Positions 50,293 to 57,800 of a stretch of DNA of 64,000 nt are shown here, piece by piece. Where the stretch lies: assembly GCF_004745575.1 (NCBI RefSeq), contig NZ_RPEM01000001.1:504467-568466 (forward strand). The letters run 5' to 3'. Numbering within the stretch: position 1 is the stretch's first letter; each line of letters begins with the position of its first letter. The notes beneath the pieces are model-generated. The model saw only the letters and a list, made by a program, of their open reading frames with translations, did not search any database and was not told where the DNA came from. The translations under genes were made by a program, and so were the position numbers. The stretch comes from Pseudotabrizicola sediminis. GTDB taxonomy: Bacteria; Pseudomonadota; Alphaproteobacteria; Rhodobacterales; Rhodobacteraceae.

Positions 50293-50706
50293 ATGCCTCC
50301 CACTTCGCTGCGACCCGCGCTTGTGGTGGGGCTTTTTGGCATGCTGGCGATTGCCGCCCTGCTGTCCTTGCGGATGATCTGCTTTGTGCTGAGCGAGACC
50401 TTGCCCGCCGCACAACGGCAACGCTTTGACATGGCCGATGGAATGCGCGGCGCAAAGCGCCTGCTTGGCGACCGGGCGTTCATGGCGCTGACCTTTCCTG
50501 GCGGCTTTGCCATGGCCAGTTTTTTCGTCTTCATCGCCTCGGGCCCGTTTGTCTATACACAAGCCTTCGGCCTGTCGCCGACCGGGTTTTCGTTGGCCTT
50601 TGCGGTCAATGCGATCGGCTTCTTTGCCGCATCGCAGCTGGCCGCAGGCTTTGGCCAGCGCTTTGGCGCGGGCCGGGTGGTGCGGGGTCAGGCCGCCGTT
50701 GCCTGA
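50293..50706 (+). pseudogene. Remnant of a Bcr/CflA-type MFS transporter
   Basis: A 137-residue open frame matching only the middle of a Bcr/CflA multidrug exporter of about 400 residues: end of helix 6 (LLSLRMICFVLSETLP), the central loop and helices 7-8 (FPGGFAMASFFVFIASGPFVYTQ... is split by the family motif). Both the first five and the last four helices are missing, and its 3' end runs 19 bases into the end of dusA. It is best read as a gene fragment left by rearrangement, not a working transporter. Confidence 0.75.
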
Positions 50707-51671
50707 ACCTGCGACAGGGCTGCATCCAGCAGGTCCAGCCCCGCGCCGTCGCGCGTGGCCCCGGTTGACAGCACGCGGCGCCAACCACGTGCGCCGGGCC
50801 GCCCGGTGAACAGGCCCAGCATGTGCCGGGTGATCTGGTGCAACCGCCCGCCCGCCGCCAGATGCGCGGCGATATAGGGCTTCATGTCCTGCACCACGCG
50901 GTGCGCGTCGGGGGCAAAATCGTCTCCCCACAGCGCATCGGCACCGATCAGCGTGGCGGCGGGGTCGTGATAGGCCGCCCGCCCGATCATCACCCCGTCC
51001 AGCCCCTGATCCAGCAGGTCTTTCGCCTGTGACAGGGTTGAAACCCCGCCATTGATACAAATGGTCAGATCCGGGAAATCACGCTTCATCCGCAGCACCA
51101 GCGGGTAATCCAGCGGCGGAATCTCGCGGTTTTCCTTGGGCGACAGGCCCTGCAGCCACGCCTTGCGGGCATGGATGATAAAATGCCGCACCCCGGCGCG
51201 GGACACGGTGTCGATGAAATCGGGCAGCACGTGGTCGGGGTTCTGGTCATCCACCCCGATCCGGCATTTCACCGTCACCGGCACCGCCGATTCCGCGATC
51301 ATTGCCGCCATGCACTGGGCCACCAGCGCCGGGCGTTCCATCAGCACCGCGCCAAAGCACCCCGACTGCACCCGGTCTGACGGGCAGCCGACATTCAGGT
51401 TGATCTCGTCATACCCCCAGCCTTGCGCAATCCGCACCGCCTGCGCCAGTTCCCCGGGCACCGACCCGCCCAGCTGCAAGGCCACCGGATGCTCCACCGC
51501 GCTGTAGTCGAGCAGTTTCGGGCGCGGCCCGTGCAGGATCGCCGGGGCCGTCACCATTTCGGTATACAGCATGGCGCGGCGCGACATCATCCGGTGAAAC
51601 ACCCGGCAATGGCGATCGGTCCAGTCCATCATCGGTGCGACGGACAATCTGTGTGCGTGAGTTGCGTTCAT
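50688..51671 (-). CDS. dusA: tRNA-dihydrouridine(20/20a) synthase
   Basis: A 327-residue FMN enzyme reducing uridines 20/20a of tRNA D-loops. Motifs: LSVAPMMDWTDRHCR at the N-terminus, LNVGCPSDRVQSGCFGAVLM with the catalytic Cys, CRIGVDDQ, HARKAWLQGLSPKENR and GVMIGRAAY. The start is the ATG at 51671. The first eight residues (MNATHAHR) precede the conserved part and may have been supplied by the integrated island, as happens at dusA-associated insertions. Its 3' end overlaps an MFS remnant. Confidence 0.94.
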   Translation of the reverse strand: MNATHAHRLSVAPMMDWTDRHCRVFHRMMSRRAMLYTEMVTAPAILHGPRPKLLDYSAVEHPVALQLGGSVPGELAQAVRIAQGWGYDEINLNVGCPSDRVQSGCFGAVLMERPALVAQCMAAMIAESAVPVTVKCRIGVDDQNPDHVLPDFIDTVSRAGVRHFIIHARKAWLQGLSPKENREIPPLDYPLVLRMKRDFPDLTICINGGVSTLSQAKDLLDQGLDGVMIGRAAYHDPAATLIGADALWGDDFAPDAHRVVQDMKPYIAAHLAAGGRLHQITRHMLGLFTGRPGARGWRRVLSTGATRDGAGLDLLDAALSQVQATAA

Positions 51672-51985
51672 GTCCCGATCTTTGCCATCCGTTGACCCGC
51701 GCGGCACCTGCGCCTGACGGTTGACCCGTGCCCTGCTGTCTCGGCGCTCAAATCCCGGGCGTCCCCCCCGGATACCGGGATAAATCCACACCTGACCCCA
51801 AGGTAAGCGGCCCGAGGGCAGTTGGTGGCGGAAGCGGTGTCCGCAACACTTGCATCCCAAGGCGTCTCTCTGTGTTAAAGTTATACAATGTTTTCAGTGT
51901 ATTCTTGACGCATTAGTCTCTGAGAGTCTACCACTATCCTTAAGCATCCCTAAACAAAGTTAGGGTCAATGTTAGGGACGATTGC
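51600..51985. other. Probable attL junction at the dusA 5' end, with integrase promoter region
   Basis: The 5' end of dusA faces an integrase gene 314 bases away, with no gene between. dusA-associated integrases are known to insert in the first codons of dusA and to restore its start. The exact crossover cannot be placed without the other end. The 314-bp gap changes from GC-rich next to dusA to AT-rich by 51880. Confidence 0.6.
51948..51977. repeat. Short GTTAGGG repeats before the integrase
   Basis: CCCTAAAC (51948-51955) faces two direct copies of GTTAGGG (51959-51965, 51971-51977), 12 bases apart and ending 8 bases before the integrase ATG. Such sites could be arm-type integrase/excisionase sites or an autorepression operator. 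Confidence 0.5.
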
Positions 51986-53161
51986 ATGTCACGTCTTCAA
52001 AATAAGCTGTCAGATCCAAAATGCAGGGCTGAGAAAAAGCCCGGCCTGCACAGCGACGGTGGCGGCCTCTATCTCAGTGTGAAGCCGACTGGAGCAAAAT
52101 CTTGGGCGTTCGTTTGGAGAAGCAGTGGCAAACGATTTGAGATGGGGCTGGGCCCCTACCCCGCCGTCGGCCTCGCCCGCGCAAGGAAGATGGCAGCTGA
52201 GCACCGCGAGACAATCGCGGAGGGACGCAACCCCTTGGTCGAGAAGAAAAGGGAGGCTGAGCCGCTCTTCAGCGAGTGCGTGGAGCACTTTCTTAATTCC
52301 ATGGAGGGACAGTGGCGCAATGCAAAGCATAGGGCCCAGTGGCGATCAACCCTCGCCACCTATGCCGCCGCGCTAAATGACAAACGCGTATCCCAGGTAG
52401 ACACGACGGCAGTGCTCTCTGTTCTAACGCCAATTTGGACTAGACTGCCCGAGACGGCTTCACGCCTTCGTGGGCGCATTGAGCGGGTGCTTGACTACGC
52501 CAAGGCAAAGGAATGGCGAGTTGGCGAAAACCCAGCTCTTTGGCGGGGCCACCTTAAAAATGTTCTCCCCGAGCGGCAGCGTCTTTCCCGGGGGCACCAT
52601 TCGGCACTCCCCTACGACAAGGTGGGTGAGGTCGTTAAGAAGTTGCAGGTATTACCGGGAGTCTCGGCCAGAGCCTTAGAATTCTTGATCCTCACGGCTT
52701 CGCGCAGCGGGGAAGTCCGTGAGGCAACTTGGTCCGAGATTGATCTTGAAGGAAGAGTGTGGACAGTTCCCGCCAGACGAATGAAAGCCGCTCGTGAGCA
52801 CCGGGTCCCCTTATCGCCATCTACGATCGCTATTCTTAAAAGGATGCAGGCGATGCAGATCTCGGTTTATGTCTTCCCCGGACAAAAAGTCGACAAACCT
52901 ATGTCGGTAATGGCCTACGCAATGCTGATGCGGCGCATGAAACTCGACGCCTACACCGTCCACGGTTTTCGCTCGGCTTTTCGAGATTGGGCCGGCGACC
53001 GAACAGATTTTCCCCGTGAGATCGCCGAAGCTGCCTTGGCGCACACCGTTGGCGACTCAACTGAGCGTGCATACCGTCGAAGTGATGCCCTTGAAAGACG
53101 GCGCTGCCTCATGGAAGCTTGGGCAATACACTGTGAGGGCCAAACGGATGGATCAATATGA
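51986..53161 (+). CDS. DUF4102-type tyrosine recombinase (dusA-associated integrase)
   Basis: A 391-residue P4-like integrase. The N-terminal DUF4102 arm-binding domain has GLHSDGGGLYLSVKPTGAKS and RFEMGLGPYPAVGLARAR; a SAM-like core-binding domain follows. Catalytic residues: Arg in LTASRSGEVREATW, His-x2-Arg in VHGFRSAFRDWA, His in ALAHTVGDS and Tyr in ERAYRRSD. All are present, so it may be active. It reads away from dusA. Family and position match dusA-associated integrases. Confidence 0.93.
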   Translation: MSRLQNKLSDPKCRAEKKPGLHSDGGGLYLSVKPTGAKSWAFVWRSSGKRFEMGLGPYPAVGLARARKMAAEHRETIAEGRNPLVEKKREAEPLFSECVEHFLNSMEGQWRNAKHRAQWRSTLATYAAALNDKRVSQVDTTAVLSVLTPIWTRLPETASRLRGRIERVLDYAKAKEWRVGENPALWRGHLKNVLPERQRLSRGHHSALPYDKVGEVVKKLQVLPGVSARALEFLILTASRSGEVREATWSEIDLEGRVWTVPARRMKAAREHRVPLSPSTIAILKRMQAMQISVYVFPGQKVDKPMSVMAYAMLMRRMKLDAYTVHGFRSAFRDWAGDRTDFPREIAEAALAHTVGDSTERAYRRSDALERRRCLMEAWAIHCEGQTDGSI

Positions 53162-53284
53162 CCTCGCAACCTATCCAAAAGAAGAGATGGATCCGTTGGC
53201 ATTGGGGTCAATATCCAAAACCGCGTCGCCCTCATCAACCGCTTCAACGCACTCGGCATCGCGGAAATCGTCCGTGTCGCATGA
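53162..53284 (+). pseudogene. Possible gene-end remnant after the integrase
   Basis: After the integrase stop the same frame stays open for 40 codons and reads a natural-looking peptide (VNIQNRVALINRFNALGIAE) up to a TGA at 53282. No start or ribosome site precedes it. It may be the last piece of a lost gene; the match is only my impression and no family is assigned. Confidence 0.3.
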
Positions 53285-53346
53285 ACTCACGTGGGCATGG
53301 GAGAGCCACGCCTCACCGCTAAGTTCTGCAACAACGCCGACCTCAT

Positions 53347-53826
53347 CTATCCTTTACTGGCCTCGTCATTAATGGCACGCTCTGCTGCCAAAACACCAGA
53401 GTACTTAACACCGTCCACCGAGACGCCATCGGCTTCCTTGATGATCTCTCGACCGTTAAATATCTTTATCCGGTCGCCTGGCTCAACGACTCCGTTAGCT
53501 CTCTTATGATCCGCGGCCATCGACGATGATGCTTTTGTGTTAACTGCATTGGGCGAAATCAAACCTCCACCTTCACTGACAGTTGAAACAGATCGGAGTA
53601 TACTGTCTTTTGCCATTTTCTCAAGACGAAGCGTGGACTTTCGGATATCATCAAGCGCAGCGAATGGCGCAACAAAGAATACGCCAAATAAGAATGCAAT
53701 GATCAAACCGAAAAGAAGTCCGCCAAATCCTCCAATGAAGTAACCCGCAACAGCGTAGCTGATGAACATCAGCCACAATCCAATTTCAACCAAAGCAGAG
53801 TACGAGTTAATCAGAAATCTAAGCAT
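53347..53826 (-). CDS. Hypothetical two-helix membrane protein
   Basis: A 159-residue protein with two adjacent N-terminal membrane helices (about residues 12-30 and 32-55, glycine-rich AGYFIGGFGGLLFGLIIAFL). A short charged linker (DDIRKSTLRLEKMAKD) and a hydrophilic tail follow; the tail's end (VVEPGDRIKIFNGREIIKEADGVSVDGVKYSGVLAAERAI) looks like a small folded beta domain. It is AT-rich compared with the core genome. It sits 9 bases after the next gene on the same strand, so the two form a pair. Function unknown. Confidence 0.65.
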   Translation of the reverse strand: MLRFLINSYSALVEIGLWLMFISYAVAGYFIGGFGGLLFGLIIAFLFGVFFVAPFAALDDIRKSTLRLEKMAKDSILRSVSTVSEGGGLISPNAVNTKASSSMAADHKRANGVVEPGDRIKIFNGREIIKEADGVSVDGVKYSGVLAAERAINDEASKG

Positions 53827-53835
53827 TAATCTCTC

Positions 53836-54141
53836 CTATTTGAATTTAAAACTTCCTTCTTCAACCTTGACCAAATTCACAGATGTCGCAAGAAAATTAT
53901 GACAGAATGCAACACAAGTACCCAAGACATAACCTGTGAAGAAGAAAGTTGGCGCAACCACGGCAAGTGCAGCCGAAAATGCACCGCCCAGAATGAGGCT
54001 TTCTACTGGGTTCTGAGAAACTACGGCCAGGCTTCCCGCCAGGATTCGTAGCAGTATGACCACAAAGACCGCTGTCGAGCAACTTGCCACCGCAAAAAGC
54101 TTGCCGGAAAAGGTCGGACTTATGTGTTTAAGAGTGTACAA
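53836..54141 (-). CDS. Hypothetical small membrane protein
   Basis: A 101-residue protein with two or three membrane helices (AVASCSTAVFVVILLRILAG and LILGGAFSAALAVVAPTFFF, continuing into GYVLGTCVAF) and a short lysine-rich tail. The only start upstream of the first helix is a TTG at 54141, so the true start is uncertain. It is upstream of, and paired with, the two-helix membrane protein. Function unknown; the pair resembles accessory membrane proteins of small secretion or immunity modules only in outline. Confidence 0.55.
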   Translation of the reverse strand: MYTLKHISPTFSGKLFAVASCSTAVFVVILLRILAGSLAVVSQNPVESLILGGAFSAALAVVAPTFFFTGYVLGTCVAFCHNFLATSVNLVKVEEGSFKFK

Positions 54142-54876
54142 ATCTTGTCTAGTTCCAATGTCTCTGCCTCGCGCACGAGGATTGCCTGTTTAGTAAAGTG
54201 AATCAAGTATCTTTTTGAGAGACCTTTGGATTTCCGAATTGACCAGCCTTGGTAGGCTGTGAGGCTTCAGCGGTGTGGCAAATCGAAGACGCAAAGCTTT
54301 CGCTCCTTACGGTACCAAGGCAAAAGGGCAGAGATTTCGGCGCGTATGTGGTTGGCTCCAATGTATAGAATAATGTGCACCGTGGCATACAGATCTTTGT
54401 CCTGAAGCTGACCCGAAAGGTCCGACCTAGGCCAAAAAGGCTTGACACAACGGCCGAAAACTTTGGATCCTTCGGCATGTCCATAACGCTCATAACATTA
54501 TTTGACCCTCGGCGAGTTGTTAGCGAGATGTTACAGATCGCGCCGCTTGGAGCAGTTTGGTGCGAAAGCAACGGAAGCGTGCATCGGAAGGGCGGCAATT
54601 TGGCAAGATGCGGTTACACGGCTACTCTCCTTGGCGTTTTGGATCTTGCGGTCGACGATATGCACCTTCCAACCTATAATTTTCTCGCGGGAAAAGTTCG
54701 TCGGTTCGGTGCATAGGGATGTGGGGCAGATTGATTGAATTCGCCGTTTTGGTCGAAACGTACAACATCATGACAAGTTGTGCGTCGCGTGTGCCAAGGC
54801 GGCAAGCGGCCATCCCGTCGACGCCAGAGACTCATGGCACACCACTCTACCAGCCGACGGCGAGAGAGGTTAGCGG
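54142..54876. other. 735-bp stretch without a convincing gene
   Basis: Short open frames occur on both strands (54203-54598 minus, 54375-54716 plus), but none has a ribosome site, a plausible composition or a recognisable fold, and they overlap each other. It may be decayed sequence plus the promoter of the giant gene, whose ribosome site AGAGAGG lies at 54863-54869. Confidence 0.5.
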
Positions 54877-57800
54877 ATGAAAACTCGAGTAAAGTTCGCC
54901 GTTCTCTGGGCGGCAATGATGGTCGGAGCTTCGCTGGGCGAGGCTCAAGCCCAAGACCTCAAAGGTGCTGTTCTTCAAGACTTTTCGAGAGATCTTTATG
55001 CACAAATCATAAGTAGCGTTGACACCTCGGCGGCTGAAAAGGCGCTTCAAGTCGAGATCGCGGAGCGGATCATCAAAACCTTCGGGTCCCAGAATGTGCA
55101 GAACATTCTGGCTACGTGGCCTGGGTGGGATCTTGAACGGCTTATTCACAGTGCGACGGATGTCAGCGGCTCATTGACGTCGATTGGTGTGAACGCGGCT
55201 GAGAGTATGGTCGAGAACGCTATCGTCGAGATAGCGGCTGAGTTGGCGACAAAGATGCTATTTGCCAGCCCACCGATGAGCGATGTTCACGTTCGCCTTC
55301 GGTCGCCGTTGTCTGCCGCAGTGAAGGCCGCCATCGTGGAGATGTATGACCTCCAGAGTGCAGGGAGGGACCCAAGTGTCTTGCTGGGTAAGGTTCTCGA
55401 CCGCACGCATGAGGCAGTCGAGATCTATCAAGGCACACGCCTGTTGGCACAGGCCGAGAGACGCGCCCTGGTGGCAACCGCCCTCAATATCGCTTCTGCT
55501 GCGGAAATCGGTGTTTTAGTTGGCGGAGTTCGCGGCCGTCGGGTGATCGATCTGGCGCGGGAAAGCCTTTCGGACTCTATGCGAGGCGCTGTGGGAGGCG
55601 ACGATGAAGTGGCTGTCGAGGCGATCTTCTCCCATGCTCTCGATGCCCTCGTCGCCCATCATCGCGGCGATACGAGCGGCGCACTTCAGGCATATCGGCA
55701 GGCCGTCGGCGGGGTAAGAAGAGGCGGTAACATCAATCCGTTCTCTGCAATTACAAATCCCCTTGACTGGGGTGTGGCCGCGATGAATTGGGGAAAAGAC
55801 TCGCCGTATTTGGCAGTGGAAATCCTTCGGACGACCACCGCGCTCGGCGAGCTTGAAACAAACGGCGCGGATGCGGCAAGGAACGCACCGCCCCCTATTC
55901 TTTACTCGTCGCTGGGCGAGGCTCAGGCTTATGCTGCCTATCGTGAGCGGTTTACCGGAGATGATATACGTCGGATTGCCGCTGCCGCTCGCAAGCCATG
56001 GAGGCCGACCACAGAAAACCTCGGACTTGCGATTGCCCTCTCCGCAGGCCTTCAACCCGCCAATGTGCCGGACTGGCTGCGTGCAAGCTTCTTGGAGCTT
56101 TTATCCGGCGTGGGGCGGGGCGAGAATGCGGAAGCCTTGCGAAACGCAATAGCCGCGGCGGCACTTTCTTCCTTCGCAGATCAAGTTGGTTTGACGATGG
56201 ATGAGTTGCGACTGTTCAGTGACGCGCGCAATATCCATCAGCGCGTCCAGCATTCCGCGAATCCGAAGATGGTGGATGTGGCTGGGCAGAGCGGTTGGAG
56301 ACTTCTCCCTCCGGAGAAGTCCTCCTTTCACGCGACCGGATATGACGCAGCCGACATCCGGAAATATGTTCACGAGAATGGCTGCGAATACGTCTTCTCT
56401 CGGACCGCGACAGACTGGGCGTTCGTCAACGACGGGATCAACAGCGGCACATTCAACTACGCATCGGACGAGGACTTGGTTGTCCACACTATTCTCGACG
56501 TCCTGCCCTGGATCGTTTGGGGTGTGGGCAAAGAGGAACGTAGCAGTGTGGCAGATCGTTTCGGAGTGATCGGGTGGGCGACGGGAGACGCGGCCGCAGC
56601 GCTTTTTGACAAGCTTAAACCGGGAGTGCGGGCCTTACCTGTCACAGGGGCGAACCAAACTAGGTTGATGAGCGCCTGCCCCGGTATCGCTGATTATGAT
56701 GGGATTGCTAGTGTCGAAGCGCCGCAGGTGCTCGCCGATGACGCGGAAGCGCCCGACAAAGACGATAACGTCAACTCCCAATTTGTTCAGGCGTTTAGCG
56801 CTTATCTCGGAGCAGCCTCCCGATCCGAGGAAGAACGCGGCAGCATCTACACTTCAGTTGCCGCGACCTTCGCACAAATCGTGCGCGACCACCCGACCAC
56901 TAGGCAGGCACGTGCGATCATTGAGCGTCGCGTGCCAGGGATCGATTTCGCCCTGCTTGACGCCGCATCGTCGGCGCAGGGGACCGACGATGCGGCAAAG
57001 GTCGAGGCAAGTGTTTCTTGGGGGCCTGAAATTGTGGTGCCGCCAGATCATCAGGTATGGAAACTGCAAGCTGGAGACTGGCGTGGAAGCACCGCAGAAA
57101 CCCTTGCGCCGTATGGGCTATCCGGCCCTCAAATGGCATTCTTCGAGGCTTATGGAGACAGCTCCTCTGACGTACTGGCAGCGACATTCGTAGAACTGGG
57201 TGTGATAGATCTCGTCCGAACCGGCGGCATCAACCCTGGCGCATCGGCATGGTTTCGTCAGCCTGCCTATGTGAATGGTCTGGTTGGCGTAATGCGTGCA
57301 GAGGCCGGTCCCAGCAATTTGCAAACTGCGTTTAGAGACGGCACCAGTCTGGCAGTCTTAAACCGACAGCCAAAGGTCATACCGATTGACACCAAGGTTG
57401 CGCACCGGCTTCTCCCAGGCGGAGGGCAGCGCTTCGTGGAAATCGTGCCCTTCGTAGGGCCATGCAGGGCCTGCGAAGTAACTGCGGTCGCTGTGGCATT
57501 TGTGGATTTTGATTCAGGCGGCGCGTTCATTTCTCGACGCTATGTAGGGATTTCTGAACCGCAGGCATCCGAAGGCTTGAACGGTCGAGGTCGCGATTGG
57601 GGTGCAGTCGACTTCATCACAGACCTTGCCGGCTTGCAGTACAGGCTCAATTCGCTTGGATACGACGCAGGGGAAATGGATGGCTATCCGGGCCCGCAGA
57701 CGCGCGATGCGCTCATGGCATTTCAGGCTGAGCATTGCGTTGCCCCGACAGGTCAGCCCGATGCGGCGACGACACAGGCGCTCGCTCTGGCGGATGGGCT

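Noticed and set aside
51740..51790. tRNA T-loop-like TCAAATCC sequence near the integrase
   Set aside because: The flanking bases do not pair as a T-arm and no other tRNA arms are present; the insertion target is better explained by dusA.
54203..54716. Two overlapping opposite frames upstream of the giant gene
   Set aside because: No ribosome sites, no recognisable fold, and they exclude each other; listed as a stretch without a convincing gene.
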